Of a stretch of 64,000 bases of DNA, positions 1 through 8,958 are shown piece after piece. How positions within the stretch are numbered: the stretch's first letter is position 1; the number at the start of each line of letters is the position of its first letter. Both the position numbers and the translations under genes were made by a program. Origin of the DNA: Paenibacillus sp. cl123 (GTDB taxonomy: Bacteria; Bacillota; Bacilli; Paenibacillales; NBRC-103111); the NCBI RefSeq assembly GCF_900101595.1, contig NZ_FMYY01000027.1, positions 1-64,000 of the forward strand, in the 5' to 3' direction. Below the pieces are notes generated by a model that saw nothing but the letters and a program-made list of their open reading frames with translations, was not told the origin of the DNA and ran no database searches.

Positions 1-311
<311 letters not shown>

Positions 312-470
312 GGGTAGTTCGACTTGCTCAAAATTTACTGCTAGCGAGAATTTTCATTCTCTATTTAACACTCACTCGTTGTTCAGTTTTCAAAGGGCAA
401 TTGGGGTCCGACAGACAACTGTAACACCCTGTCGTTCCTTGTCACCTCGTTTAGCGGCGACTTTTATAAG
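312..470 (-). other. rRNA operon leader
   Basis: This is transcribed leader between the promoters and the 16S 5' end. It contains CCTTTGAAAACTGAACAAC (about 378-397 on the minus strand), the motif that Bacillus-group operons repeat before 16S and 23S rRNA and that takes part in processing or antitermination. No coding potential is supported here. Confidence 0.7.
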
Positions 471-497
471 ATACCACATTCACCTAGAACAATGCAA
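468..497 (-). promoter_or_regulatory. rrn promoter P2 (proximal)
   Basis: On the minus strand a TTGCAT -35 (492-497) and a TATCTT -10 (468-473) are separated by 18 bp and face the 16S gene. An A-rich stretch lies just upstream, like an UP element. With the distal promoter it gives the usual tandem arrangement of Bacillus-group rRNA operons. Confidence 0.7.
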
Positions 498-574
498 GCT
501 TTTTTTCTTACCAATTTCACTTCTGCTTGAATTGCTTGCTACCGAAGGACAAGTCCTTCTCAGCGGCGAAGACT

Positions 575-604
575 AATTTATCATATAGACGACACTAAAG
601 TCAA
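575..604 (-). promoter_or_regulatory. rrn promoter P1 (distal)
   Basis: A TTGACT -35 (599-604) precedes an AT-rich -10 region (TAAATT or the overlapping ATAAAT/GATAAA, about 575-582). An A/T-rich UP-like tract lies upstream. A perfect GAAGGAC/GTCCTTC dyad sits just downstream. About 100 bp separate it from P2. Confidence 0.6.
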
Positions 605-691
605 GCATGTTTTCAAATAAAATTTACACCCATTAACCAAGGACCGGGAAGCATTCCGCTCCCGGCCCTTCCTCCATCACTATCGAAACCG

Positions 692-1465
692 CTATTCGAT
701 CATTCCTTCTTCAGGGCTGCTTGCCGAAGCATATCGCTTCTTGGCAATTCGGCCTGCCAGAAACCCTTTGCGCCCGGCCTCTACAGCCAGCTTGAACGCC
801 TCAGCCATAAGCGCAGGCTGCCGAGCGCCGGCCACAGCAGTGTTCAACAGCACGCCGTCTGCTCCAAGCTCCATAGCCAGCGCGGCATCTGCCGGTCCGC
901 CGATGCCTGCATCCACGATAATCGGCACTTTGGCTTCCTCGAGAATAAAACGCAAATTGCCCGGATTAACGATCCCCTGTCCTGAACCAATAGGAGAAGC
1001 CCCTGGCATAACGGCAGCTGCGCCCGCCTCCTGAAGCTTCCGGGCCAGGATCGGATCATCCGAAGTATAAGGAAGTACGATAAAGCCTTCTTCCACTAAA
1101 ATCTTGGTCGCCTCAAGCGTTCCTACCGGGTCTGGAAGCAACGTTTTCGGATCGCCGATGACTTCAACTTTAATCATATCACATAACCCCGTCGCTTTGG
1201 CCAGACGAGCTATGCGCACCGCTTCTTCGACGGTATACGCTCCCGCGGTGTTAGGCAGCAGGGTGAATTTTTTCAGGTCGAGCGTTTCCAGAAAATTAGG
1301 CGCGTCCGGATTATCGATCGGCAACCGGCGGATGGCAAAGGTAAGCACTTCCGCCTCGGATACGCGAACAGCCTCTTCTTGGATATCGAGCGAGGAGAAC
1401 TTGCCTGTGCCAAGCAGCAGCCGGGACTTGAATTCATATGGACCGATCTTTAAGATATCATTCAT
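692..1465 (-). CDS. thiG: Thiazole synthase ThiG
   Basis: ThiG forms the thiazole ring of thiamine from 1-deoxy-D-xylulose 5-phosphate, dehydroglycine and the sulfur carried on the ThiS C-terminus. The 257-residue TIM-barrel protein has the family hallmarks: LLLGTGKF near the N-terminus, an LPNTAG motif near residue 72, the Schiff-base lysine in MIKVEVIGD (about K99) and a phosphate-binding AGIGGPADA segment. I chose the ATG at 1465, nine bases after GAAGGAG; a longer frame to 1516 has no family match. It lies about 75 bp downstream of thiS and should be co-transcribed under the TPP riboswitch. Length is normal for the family. Confidence 0.96.
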   Translation of the reverse strand: MNDILKIGPYEFKSRLLLGTGKFSSLDIQEEAVRVSEAEVLTFAIRRLPIDNPDAPNFLETLDLKKFTLLPNTAGAYTVEEAVRIARLAKATGLCDMIKVEVIGDPKTLLPDPVGTLEATKILVEEGFIVLPYTSDDPILARKLQEAGAAAVMPGASPIGSGQGIVNPGNLRFILEEAKVPIIVDAGIGGPADAALAMELGADGVLLNTAVAGARQPALMAEAFKLAVEAGRKGFLAGRIAKKRYASASSPEEGMIE

Positions 1466-1539
1466 GGATAAAGTCTCCTTCACATTTAACTTAGCAGAAC
1501 ATTTCATTTGTAACATTCATATCTTTACATGAAAAACGA

Positions 1540-1740
1540 CTAGCCCCCGCCCACGAAATGGACAATTTCCAATTGATCTCCCGTGTTCAGTTGCGTGCTT
1601 TCATACGCCTGACGATCTACGATCGACCGATTTAACTCGACGACCAAAATCTTTTGTTCCAGTTTATAAAACGCCAGCAGCTCGGCAACCGTTGTGACGC
1701 CGCTTACTTCCCGCGCTTCTCCGTTTACAATCAGCTCCAT
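1540..1740 (-). CDS. thiS: Sulfur carrier protein ThiS
   Basis: This is a 66-residue ubiquitin-like protein ending in the obligatory Gly-Gly (VGGG), whose C-terminal carboxylate is converted to thiocarboxylate by ThiF-type adenylation. It then donates sulfur to ThiG for thiazole formation. The small beta-grasp pattern (MELIVNGEAREV start, a VAVELN-like strand read here as VVVELN-type, LNTGDQLEIVHFV near the end) and its position directly before thiG make the call firm. The ribosome binding site AAAGGGGGG precedes the ATG. No thiF or thiO is next to it, so those partners must be encoded elsewhere. Confidence 0.95.
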   Translation of the reverse strand: MELIVNGEAREVSGVTTVAELLAFYKLEQKILVVELNRSIVDRQAYESTQLNTGDQLEIVHFVGGG

Positions 1741-1830
1741 ATTCGTCCCCCCTTTCAGCTGCGCTCTCCAAAGCTAAGTCATAGCACCCTTCCGGCGGCT
1801 GCAGCACCAATTAATCATTGCGGCACACGC

Positions 1831-1858
1831 AAAAAAAGCCAGCCTGCGCAGGCTGACT
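1831..1858 (-). terminator. Riboswitch expression-platform terminator
   Basis: A perfect 16-bp palindrome (1840-1855) is followed on the minus strand by seven T residues (1831-1837). It lies between the TPP aptamer and thiS, where it would end transcription when thiamine pyrophosphate is bound. Confidence 0.88.
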
Positions 1859-1897
1859 TCATGCTCGGTTACTTGTCAAGGCAATCGAGCACTTCGT

Positions 1898-2028
1898 CCA
1901 CTTCCCTACGCTGGCATCATCCAGGACAAGCTTCGAGGCCATACATTCCCCAAGCCGTCAAACAGGTTCCAAGGGTCAAAGAAATGCTTCTTTATCTCAG
2001 CCCCGCATCATGGGGCTCCCCTAGTGGC
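1898..2028 (-). promoter_or_regulatory. TPP (THI-box) riboswitch
   Basis: On the minus strand the THI-box signatures appear in order: GGGGCTGAGA (about 2005-1994), the ACCCTTGGAACCTG block (about 1976-1963), and the 3' block ATGCCAGCGTAGGGA. The outer helix pairs CCACTAGGG with the AGGGAAGTGG end. The aptamer is followed by an intrinsic terminator and then thiS-thiG, so it should act by transcription attenuation in response to thiamine pyrophosphate. Confidence 0.95.
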
Positions 2029-2048
2029 TATGAAATTGTTCTTCTGAA

Positions 2049-2077
2049 ATTATATCACACCGCTTCGCCTTTGACAT
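2049..2077 (-). promoter_or_regulatory. Promoter of thiSG
   Basis: A perfect TATAAT -10 (2049-2054) has an extended TGA just before it and a weak TGTCAA -35 at about 16 bp. Transcription would start about 2041, a dozen bases before the riboswitch aptamer. The -35 lies inside the 3' end of ygxA. Confidence 0.65.
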
Positions 2078-2939
2078 CCCGGTAACGCAGCTCAAGCAGA
2101 CTCAGATCGGGATCAGCCGTATGCACGACCTCGACGGCCAAAGCTTTCTTCACCAGCTTATTCAGCAGCAGAGGAAGCTCTGTCCCGATATGCGACAGTT
2201 GGGGCTGTCTTTGCAGCTCCTGAATGCTCCATGCTTCCTCCCGGCTTGCCAGAAGCGTCAGAAGCGGCTTGCAGCAACGCTCCATCTTGGACATGACGGA
2301 GAACTCACAGGCAAGCAGGACAAGCTGCACTCGCTGCTTCAATGTTTCGCTGCTGAGCGTCAGCTCTTCGTAGAGCTTGTACACGCCGGGATTGATTGTC
2401 TTCACCTGACTCCATACCGTAATCTCCGGGTGATAGCCGGCCTCCACAATGACGATCCGCGCCCAGTGCTGAAGCGCCTCGAGAATATTATTGTAAGCAT
2501 CAAGCAGCTGCTCGCTGACCAGATAATCCTTACTTTGCAGATAGCTGCGGTGGAATTTGGAGAATTCGATCAGCAGCTTGTGCTCCCTCAGTTCTTCAGG
2601 AAACTCCAGCACCCGATGCCGAAGGCCCTCCAGATACATCTCGCGATCCAAAAGTATCTCCCCTTTTAAGATCCAATAAAGAACATTTCGTTGTTCGCCA
2701 TGAACAACCTGATCGTTCAGCTGCTCCGGGGTTGTCCATCTTTCTTGTATACGCAGATGGTCTTTTATATAATGAATTTGTCGATTGGCTAGTTCGGCTT
2801 GACGACTGACGACCAATAACAGATAATCAAAGCCGTCAGTTACCGACGAGTAAATAGAAGGATTGTCAACCGCCAGTACGCCCAGCACGGCTTCGTCCCG
2901 CCGGAGCCTATTTACATGCTGTTGCTTCAAGGATTCCAT
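2055..2939 (-). CDS. ygxA: Nucleotidyltransferase-like protein YgxA
   Basis: This 294-residue soluble protein matches the YgxA family that in Bacillus subtilis lies next to ygzB and perR near an rRNA operon. The N-terminal part has the nucleotidyltransferase-like layout (YSSVTDGFDYLLLVV, about residues 29-44), followed by a helical region and a C-terminal winged-helix-like segment. No complete catalytic G-S/D-x-D signature is evident, so enzymatic activity is doubtful. The start ATG at 2939 has an AGGGGG sequence 12 bases upstream. It is divergent from ygzB. The cellular role is not known to me. Confidence 0.8.
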   Translation of the reverse strand: MESLKQQHVNRLRRDEAVLGVLAVDNPSIYSSVTDGFDYLLLVVSRQAELANRQIHYIKDHLRIQERWTTPEQLNDQVVHGEQRNVLYWILKGEILLDREMYLEGLRHRVLEFPEELREHKLLIEFSKFHRSYLQSKDYLVSEQLLDAYNNILEALQHWARIVIVEAGYHPEITVWSQVKTINPGVYKLYEELTLSSETLKQRVQLVLLACEFSVMSKMERCCKPLLTLLASREEAWSIQELQRQPQLSHIGTELPLLLNKLVKKALAVEVVHTADPDLSLLELRYRDVKGEAV

Positions 2940-3073
2940 GAATGAAAGTGCCCCCTGACCATGGAATGCGTAAGTTTTTATTTTCCGTAAGAACTATTTC
3001 TACACGCAGAAGCAGTTTCCTGCAATTATTTTGTGACTACACTCACAATTCTCGAATGAAAGAAGTGACAATC

Positions 3074-3478
3074 GTGCGATTTAAATCAAGCAAGGCAAAC
3101 GAATTCAGACTTTGGGGCCTGCTGCTGACAATGGGCGGCATGCTGCTGATGATTTTGGGACTGGCCGGTATCGTATTCGAATGGGGAGCGGCCGGCAGAC
3201 TGATTGCGGCAGTCGGCATGGTGATCGGAGCTATTCTCATGCTGGTCAGCATGGGCATCTATTTCGCTGCCGGCATGATGTCGACAAGCGCTGTCGTCGT
3301 CGTATGTCCGGAGTGCGGCAAGCCTACCAAAATTATCGGCAAGACGGACCGGTGCATGTTCTGTAAAACGATATTATCCATCGATCCGGCTCATGCGCCC
3401 CAGGATGGCGCCCGGCTCGCTCAGCCTTCGGAACCGGGCGGTCCTGTCGTCCAGGAAAGCTCCAATCCCCCGTCTTAA
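3074..3478 (+). CDS. ygzB: YgzB family membrane protein with zinc-ribbon-like CxxC pairs
   Basis: A small membrane protein of about 134 residues: two transmembrane helices (roughly residues 10-30 and 38-60), then the conserved VVCPECGKPT...DRCMFCKT block with two CxxC pairs that could bind zinc. This matches the UPF0295/YgzB family. I place the start at the GTG at 3074 because it aligns with the family N-terminus (x-x-x-SSKxN) and has AAGAAGTG six bases upstream; an ATG at 3056 in the same frame is the alternative. The C-terminal tail is rich in Pro and Ser. It is divergent from ygxA. Function is unknown. Confidence 0.8.
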   Translation: MRFKSSKANEFRLWGLLLTMGGMLLMILGLAGIVFEWGAAGRLIAAVGMVIGAILMLVSMGIYFAAGMMSTSAVVVVCPECGKPTKIIGKTDRCMFCKTILSIDPAHAPQDGARLAQPSEPGGPVVQESSNPPS

Positions 3479-3533
3479 GCTTTCTTATCAAGGCTGGCCA
3501 AAGGAACAACTAGGCCAAGCAGGTACATGGCAA

Positions 3534-3573
3534 AAGCGGCATGTCCGGATTCCCGGAGCATGCCGCTTCTATT
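3534..3573. terminator. Bidirectional terminator
   Basis: A 10-bp stem AAGCGGCATG/CATGCCGCTT, extended by an inner CCGG pairing, is followed by TCTATTTTG on the plus strand and TTTTGCC on the minus strand. It sits between the convergent ygzB and GH18 genes. Confidence 0.75.
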
Positions 3574-3637
3574 TTGTGCGGGATGCAGAAAAGCTCCCGC
3601 CCCACCATCGCTATTGCCGGCCTGTCAGCGCGCCGCC

Positions 3638-5362
3638 TTATTTGACCAGCTCTTCCTTTATCCAGCTCCACGCTTCGGGGAGTTCAAATCCTCTGCGCCA
3701 TGAGGCGACCCCCGCAAGATCATATTTCTTTATAAGCGCTATCCGCGCGCGAACGCTGGTCTCATCTTCGATCCAAATTTTGTTCAGCTTGCCGTCTTCC
3801 TTGTACTCGATATAATGCTGCCCGGTTTCCTTCGAAAACTGGGGCTTCAGCTTCTGCTCGCGTATAATGCGCTGAGGCATCTCCATAAAGACCGCGCGGG
3901 AGCTGACGGCCGTTTTGCCGTCCTTCACAGTCTCCGTCCAGACCCGGGTATAAAACGGTATGCCCAGCACCAGCTTGGACGGCGGGATCTTGTCTTGCTC
4001 CAGCAATCCACGGACGGAAGCCTCCACCCAAGGCAGCGACGCGACCGAGCCAGCCTTGGGGCTGCTTGCCCAATGCTCGTCATAAGCCATCAGCATCATA
4101 TAATCCACGGACTCAATCAATGCTTTGCGATCGTAAAACATCGACCACATCTCATTGGTCGACCGGGGCGTAACGTCCATCGAGACGACCAGGCCCTGCT
4201 CATGAAGCAGCGGCGTCAGCTCGCGGACAAATTGCACAAGATTCTGCTTGTCCGCAAGTTCCACATTTTCGAAGTCGATATTGATGCCCTCAAGCCCGTA
4301 CATCTGCGAGAAAGCGAGCAGCTGCTTGATCATCTTCATCCGCTTGTCATAAGTTGATAAAGCGGCAGTCGTCCGCTTCGGATCAAACCCGTTGCTGAAC
4401 AATCCCCAAATATGATAGCCGTTGTCTTTCGCCCATTTTACATACGCGGGATCGGCCAGGTTCTGCAGATTGCCTTCTCCATCCTGCAGATGGAACCAGG
4501 TCGGGCTCACTACGTTTACGCCGGGCATCGCGGAAATTTTGGAGGTGTCGGGATTTTTGCTGACAACATGCTCCCAGGTAAGATTAATCTTGCCTGTTAT
4601 CGGCCGTTTCGGCTGAAAGCCCGGCTCGGTCTTGACCGGAATCTGCTCTTCCCTGTCAAATATGGCGTCGGCTTTGCGGACATATCCCATGTAACCATTC
4701 GTCAGCTGCACCCGGTACCAGTCCATCTCTTCGCCCCAAACCATGATGCTTTCGCCTTGCTTCAGATCAGCGAAAATGGGGGCTTTGATCGAAGGGTCGC
4801 GGCGCATCGCAATCGTCTTGTCCGGCTTGCCGGCATAGGTCACCGTACGCAGCCAGCGTATGCTGTCCCCTTCCCTGAACATCAGGACAGCCCCCGTTTC
4901 TTCGGATTCCCTAAGGTCAATACGATAGAAGCTGAGCAGGGGATCGATAGGAAGATAAAGCTTGCCCCCCGATTTCTCCAGCGGAAATTTTAATGTAAAA
5001 GGCTTCTCGTTTACGAGGCCGGTCAATTGGCTGGTTTGAAGACGAATGACTTTATTTTGCGTCGTAATAATCGTAGATTCCGTCGCCTGCTCGTAGATGA
5101 CCGACGGATCGATTCTCTCCTGCACGGTATCGAAGGATAGCTTGAGCGACTCCTTCTTGCCGAGCGCCGGGTCCTGCAGCATGCCTCCTTTATAGAAAAC
5201 AGGCTTCGGATTGCCCTGGAAAGTTGGCGGTTCGTGCTTGCTGCTCGGAACAAAGTTAATCCAGTAATAAATGGCTAGTATCGCAGCTGCCGCAAGGGCC
5301 AGAAACAGCAGAATTCCTCTCAGAACACGCCGTTTTCTCCGGCCATATGGATTCCTATTCAT
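3638..5362 (-). CDS. Membrane-anchored GH18 family glycosidase with SH3 domain
   Basis: A 574-residue protein with a basic N-terminus and one transmembrane helix (about 14-34), so the rest is outside the membrane. Next come a stalk-like region (about 50-185), an SH3b domain (about 190-240, ending GYMGYVRKADA) and a C-terminal GH18 TIM barrel. The catalytic segment is GINIDFENV (about 360), the DxxDFE form typical of spore-cortex or peptidoglycan-active GH18 enzymes such as YaaH/YdhD; the Glu is the acid. The expected substrate is cell-wall N-acetylglucosamine linkages. The start ATG has GAGGTG upstream. It is inserted between ygzB and perR, which are adjacent in B. subtilis. Confidence 0.85.
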   Translation of the reverse strand: MNRNPYGRRKRRVLRGILLFLALAAAAILAIYYWINFVPSSKHEPPTFQGNPKPVFYKGGMLQDPALGKKESLKLSFDTVQERIDPSVIYEQATESTIITTQNKVIRLQTSQLTGLVNEKPFTLKFPLEKSGGKLYLPIDPLLSFYRIDLRESEETGAVLMFREGDSIRWLRTVTYAGKPDKTIAMRRDPSIKAPIFADLKQGESIMVWGEEMDWYRVQLTNGYMGYVRKADAIFDREEQIPVKTEPGFQPKRPITGKINLTWEHVVSKNPDTSKISAMPGVNVVSPTWFHLQDGEGNLQNLADPAYVKWAKDNGYHIWGLFSNGFDPKRTTAALSTYDKRMKMIKQLLAFSQMYGLEGINIDFENVELADKQNLVQFVRELTPLLHEQGLVVSMDVTPRSTNEMWSMFYDRKALIESVDYMMLMAYDEHWASSPKAGSVASLPWVEASVRGLLEQDKIPPSKLVLGIPFYTRVWTETVKDGKTAVSSRAVFMEMPQRIIREQKLKPQFSKETGQHYIEYKEDGKLNKIWIEDETSVRARIALIKKYDLAGVASWRRGFELPEAWSWIKEELVK

Positions 5363-5472
5363 GAATTCACCTCGGTAAGCAATCGCTGGTTTGTTAGAAT
5401 GTCATAAAAATAAGACGTATCCGATCCGCAAAATTCGCGCTACCGAACACGTCCATTTAACTCGGAATGGAT

Positions 5473-5904
5473 TTATGAGAGCGTGCTGCTCATGCAGTCG
5501 GCACATACCCCGTATACTTCAACACGGTGGCTCTTCACCTGGAACCCTGTCAGCTCCCCCGCTGCCTGCTCCAGCTCATCAAGCGGCTTGTAGGCAAAGT
5601 CCACGAGCTTGCCGCATTCTTCACATAAGGCATGATAATGATCGGACATATCGGCATCGAACCTGCTGGCATGATCGCCATAAGTCATCTCGCGAACAAG
5701 ACCCGATTCTATAAACACCTTCAAATTATTATACACGGTGGCTACGCTCATGCTAGGAAACTGAGGCGACAACGCTTTGTAGATGTCATCGGCCGTCGGA
5801 TGGGACAACGTGTTCAGCAAATAGGCCAGTATGGCGTGGCGCTGCGGCGTCATCCTTACGCCCATCGTCTTCAGCTTGTTTAGCGACTGCTCCAGCGTAT
5901 TCAT
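5473..5904 (-). CDS. perR: Peroxide-responsive repressor PerR (Fur family)
   Basis: A 143-residue Fur-family repressor whose sequence follows PerR rather than Fur: MTPQRHAIL and SHPTADDIY in the winged helix, VATVYNNLKVF recognition helix, and the regulatory metal ligands H35, D83, H89, H91 and D102 (B. subtilis H37, D85, H91, H93, D104). The structural zinc site is C94/C97 with C134/C137. Oxidation of the Fe-binding histidines by peroxide would release DNA. I chose the ATG at 5904, which has AGGCGGTG six bases upstream, over the in-frame GTG at 5913. It has its own promoter overlapping the preceding gene. Confidence 0.95.
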   Translation of the reverse strand: MNTLEQSLNKLKTMGVRMTPQRHAILAYLLNTLSHPTADDIYKALSPQFPSMSVATVYNNLKVFIESGLVREMTYGDHASRFDADMSDHYHALCEECGKLVDFAYKPLDELEQAAGELTGFQVKSHRVEVYGVCADCMSSTLS

Positions 5905-5941
5905 GGTGTTCACCGCCTAACCGGAAAAAGTATATCACTTT

Positions 5942-5971
5942 ATTCTACCCGGTCGGCGGAAAGAATGTCAA
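5942..5971 (-). promoter_or_regulatory. Sigma-A promoter of perR
   Basis: A consensus TTGACA -35 (5966-5971) and TAGAAT -10 (5942-5947) are 18 bp apart on the minus strand. The -35 overlaps the stop codon of the upstream DUF4097 gene. I see no clear PerR box here. Confidence 0.75.
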
Positions 5972-7224
5972 TTCGCGCTTTGGATCTGCAAAGCGCCTTT
6001 GGTATGGGCGTAAACCCGGTAAGTCCCTTCGCCCATGGAGCCGGTTATCGATTTCTTGGCTACGGTTAGCGGAAGATTGCTCTGAATGCTGCCGAAGCCT
6101 CCCTCGCCTTCAACCGTATAGTTTCCGTCAGCAGGCAGGGTCAGATTAATTTTGCCATGCTCGCTACCGATATCCCAGTCTCCGCTTATCCGCGAGGCGG
6201 CAATCTGGACGGAAGCGCTGACACTCTGCGTGCGAACTTTGCCCAATTCCCCATCCACCCAGATGGAACCGTTGATCATCTCCATATCGATGTCACCGCT
6301 GTGTCTGGCAATAACCGTCTCGGCGTTCATGGCATTGAGCTTGGCAGAGCCGCGATGACCCGACACTTCAAGCGAACCGTTCGAGAGGTGAAGAGACAGC
6401 TGCCCTTCCGTATTCTCGGCTTTCACTTGGCCGTTGGTCGCTCTCAGTTCCACTGTGCCGGACAGCTCCTTGACGGAAATTTCGCCATTAACCGCCTTCG
6501 CAGCAAATGAACTTGAAAGCAGCTTCGAGGCTTCGATATGTCCGTTGGTCAGCTCGACATCCCAGGCAGCGCGGAAACCGGCAGGCACCGTAATGACCAG
6601 ATCCATACGCGGCCTGCGCTTGCCTAACAATTGCGAGCCGTATTCCCTCGGAACAGTGCGGATCTCCAGCGTGTCACCGGCCACACTATGCTCCAGCCTG
6701 GACGCCTCGGCAACTTTGGCGGCATCGTCTTCGTTCTCTGTGTTGACATACACGGTAAGCGAAATTTCCATTCGTTCGACATCGCCCGGCTTAATCGTCA
6801 TATTGCCGTTGGTGTTCACAAGCCGGACTTGGGCGATATCCGCCGTTACCGGAATTTCCGTCAGCTCCTTGTCGAATTTCTTGCCGTCGCTGAATGCCTC
6901 CACGATGCTGGCGATATTTGTGCCGCCCAATCCTTTGAATCCTTCCAATCCCTTCCAAATGCCAGGCACTTGAACGCTCACGATGACGATAGCCGCTATC
7001 ATCACTGAGAAAATGATGCCTCCGAGATCCAGCCGCTGCGGACGTCCGTCTTGACTCTGGCGCTTGTTGCACCATATATATTCGAGTCCGAGCATAATAA
7101 AGAGTACCGGCCACCACTCAGCAAGTCCGGGAGTAAGCCTTGTGTCCGCAAGCTTATCGATCAATAAAGCTCCGCCAACAACGATGAGCACAAGGGCAGC
7201 CGTATATCGGCCTACCTTTAACAT
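5968..7224 (-). CDS. DUF4097 family envelope protein with N-terminal membrane segments
   Basis: A protein of about 418 residues. Residues 1-90 hold three likely membrane helices (GRYTAALVLIVVGGALL, a second around WWPVLFIMLGLEYIW, a third around IIFSVMIAAIVIVSV), resembling the LiaI/LiaF-type N-terminal domain. The rest is a repetitive beta-helix-like region with recurring NG turns (VNTNGNM, LTNGHIE, AVNGEI, ATNGQV, LSNGSL, MINGSI), the hallmark of the DUF4097 family. I chose the ATG at 7224 (GGGAG eight bases upstream) over a GTG at 7233. It is the last gene of the sigma-factor operon and probably senses or reinforces envelope stress responses. Confidence 0.8.
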   Translation of the reverse strand: MLKVGRYTAALVLIVVGGALLIDKLADTRLTPGLAEWWPVLFIMLGLEYIWCNKRQSQDGRPQRLDLGGIIFSVMIAAIVIVSVQVPGIWKGLEGFKGLGGTNIASIVEAFSDGKKFDKELTEIPVTADIAQVRLVNTNGNMTIKPGDVERMEISLTVYVNTENEDDAAKVAEASRLEHSVAGDTLEIRTVPREYGSQLLGKRRPRMDLVITVPAGFRAAWDVELTNGHIEASKLLSSSFAAKAVNGEISVKELSGTVELRATNGQVKAENTEGQLSLHLSNGSLEVSGHRGSAKLNAMNAETVIARHSGDIDMEMINGSIWVDGELGKVRTQSVSASVQIAASRISGDWDIGSEHGKINLTLPADGNYTVEGEGGFGSIQSNLPLTVAKKSITGSMGEGTYRVYAHTKGALQIQSAN

Positions 7225-7236
7225 ACGTAACACTCC

Positions 7237-7869
7237 CTATTTTTTCATCGATTCCTTGAAGAAAAGCAGCAGGCCGAGGGCGATTAGCAGAAGGGCCCCG
7301 AAGGTAGAGCTCAAAAAGTCAAAGATATGATCCAGCCACCCCGGTCTGCCGGCTGCCAGAAACAGCACGATGCCCGCTATGATCAGCAAGTAGCCGAAGG
7401 TAAAGCCTCTTTTGACTTTGCCGCGCGGACGCGCCGTATGCGGGGTCGCCTCGAATAGTATATTGCTGTCCGGATAATCAAGCGGTCCTCCGTAGCCGTT
7501 CACCCGGTCCGTCTGCTGCAGCGCATCGAAAATATTATAGAAATAAATGATCGGCGACAGCAGGCAAAATAAAACGATAAGCGGGATGCTTTGGCTGAGC
7601 GAAAAGTAGATGACAGCAAAGACATCCAGCATAAACAGCATCATAATGCCTAACCCTCGCTGCATCAATCCCAAATACAGCTGCCCGGTGCCCGGTATGA
7701 AAAAAGATAAAATACCGGCTACCCACTTGTTCTTGCGCAGCCGCATGGCCGTATATGGATCGGAAGGCCGTCCCGAGCTTTTTCCCCATCGCTCCAGTCT
7801 CTCCCGCAGAAATTCGTCCTCGAGCATGTCCTCCGACTTGTCCTTGGCATTAGTCTGATGATTCTCCAT
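7237..7869 (-). CDS. Multi-pass membrane protein of the sigma-factor operon
   Basis: A 210-residue protein starting MENHQTNAK, with AAGGAGG nine bases upstream. After a charged soluble N-terminus (about 55 residues) comes a GxGQLYLG segment, like the TM2-type motif, flanked by hydrophobic helices (about 50-110), then a linker with PGGPLDYPDSN-like composition and two more helices at the C-terminus (about 155-205). It lies 15 bp after the anti-sigma gene and a dozen bases before the DUF4097 gene, so all four genes form one operon. The specific function is unknown; a helper in envelope stress sensing is an inference from context. Confidence 0.7.
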   Translation of the reverse strand: MENHQTNAKDKSEDMLEDEFLRERLERWGKSSGRPSDPYTAMRLRKNKWVAGILSFFIPGTGQLYLGLMQRGLGIMMLFMLDVFAVIYFSLSQSIPLIVLFCLLSPIIYFYNIFDALQQTDRVNGYGGPLDYPDSNILFEATPHTARPRGKVKRGFTFGYLLIIAGIVLFLAAGRPGWLDHIFDFLSSTFGALLLIALGLLLFFKESMKK

Positions 7870-7883
7870 TGTGTCTTCCCTCC

Positions 7884-8372
7884 TTATGACAGCAGATGGC
7901 GAGAAACCGCCTCCACCGCTTGGGACAGCTGGGATGCGCCTAAGCGAACTCCGCTCTCCAATTCCTGTGTACTTAGTGAGCTGATCTTGCCGACAATACC
8001 GGAAGCGATAAACAGATAAGTGGCCGCAATAGCCAGCATCCCATTGGTCAATTCCCGCTTCCATCCGGGACCGGACACCGGAGAACCTGTAACAGGCCTT
8101 GCCTCTGTCCGCCCTGCTGAAGAAGCCCCATCCTCCGCAGGCGCTGCCTGCCCTCCGTTCAGATCGCGGAGCACGCGCCCGACCAGCTCATCCGGCGCCT
8201 TCAGCAGGGGGAGCTCTTCGAGAGCAAGCTCGATGTCGAGCAGGGCCGACAAACGGCGTCTGCAGAATGCGCATCCGCTCAGATGCGCCCGTATGCGGCG
8301 CGAATCCAGTTCGGAGCAGCGTCTATTCAAATCCATTAACAGTTCTTGATCGTTCGGATGCTTGCCAGCCAT
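7884..8372 (-). CDS. Anti-sigma factor with zinc-finger (zf-HC2) domain
   Basis: A 162-residue protein with the ZAS/zf-HC2 signature HLSGCAFCRRRL (about residues 30-41: His, CxxC), which in RsiW-type proteins binds zinc and clasps the cognate ECF sigma factor. One transmembrane helix follows at about 113-132 (GMLAIAATYLFIASG), leaving a short outside tail, suitable for regulated proteolysis. The ATG at 8372 has GGAGGTGG five bases upstream; the gene starts inside the 3' end of the sigma gene (about 50 nt overlap), indicating translational coupling. Confidence 0.85.
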   Translation of the reverse strand: MAGKHPNDQELLMDLNRRCSELDSRRIRAHLSGCAFCRRRLSALLDIELALEELPLLKAPDELVGRVLRDLNGGQAAPAEDGASSAGRTEARPVTGSPVSGPGWKRELTNGMLAIAATYLFIASGIVGKISSLSTQELESGVRLGASQLSQAVEAVSRHLLS

Positions 8373-8925
8373 GCCCTGCCACCTCCAGCCACTTTTGTTT
8401 GAGCAGCGACTTTCCTCTGTACAGCCTGGTCTCGACCGTCTTGACCGGCAAGCCGGTCGCATCGGATATTTCCTGGTAAGTCAACTGCTTATAGTGATAC
8501 AAATAAAGAATAAGCTTGTATTTATCGGGGAGTGCCGCTAGCAGCTCCTGAACCGTCCGCCGCTCTTCCCGCTCCAGCGCCAGAGCCTCCGGCTCCTCCT
8601 TGCGGTCGCCGAACCAGCCCTTCACTTTATCCAATATGGCTTCGTAAGGTCTTCGCTTGCAGGAACGCCGATAATCCAGGACAAGATTAACCGTCAGCCT
8701 GTAGATCCACGTCTTCAGCTGCGAGTCGCCGCGAAACCCACCGACAGCCCGAAACAGCTTGAGAAATACCTCTTGAGTCAAATCCTCGGCAGTTTCCCGA
8801 TGTTCCACCATACGGTAAATCAGCGTATATACGTAATCCTGGTAACGCTCCATCAGGATGCGGTAGGCCGCCTCATCACCTTGACGGATCTGGTCGACCA
8901 ACTGTTCATCCGTCATGCTTTCCAT
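8323..8925 (-). CDS. ECF RNA polymerase sigma factor (SigW-like)
   Basis: A 200-residue extracytoplasmic-function sigma factor. Region 2 shows TAEDLTQEVFLKLFR (core binding) and WIYRLTVNLVLDYRR; region 4 shows LPDKYKLILYLYHYKQLTYQEIS and VKTVETRLYRGKSLLK (the -35 recognition helix). It is paired with an overlapping anti-sigma gene. An ECF-type promoter sequence upstream suggests autoregulation. The C-terminal 20 residues after the conserved LLKQKWLE are unusual and are shared with the overlap. An in-frame ATG at 8916 is an alternative start. Confidence 0.93.
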   Translation of the reverse strand: MESMTDEQLVDQIRQGDEAAYRILMERYQDYVYTLIYRMVEHRETAEDLTQEVFLKLFRAVGGFRGDSQLKTWIYRLTVNLVLDYRRSCKRRPYEAILDKVKGWFGDRKEEPEALALEREERRTVQELLAALPDKYKLILYLYHYKQLTYQEISDATGLPVKTVETRLYRGKSLLKQKWLEVAGHGWQASERSRTVNGFE

Positions 8926-8958
8926 CGATTCACCGCCTTGGCTCCTTCTCTTATTAAC

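Noticed and set aside
1654-2085. Plus-strand frame of 143 codons
   Set aside because: It is antisense to thiS, the TPP riboswitch and its terminator; the structured RNA on the other strand explains the sequence.
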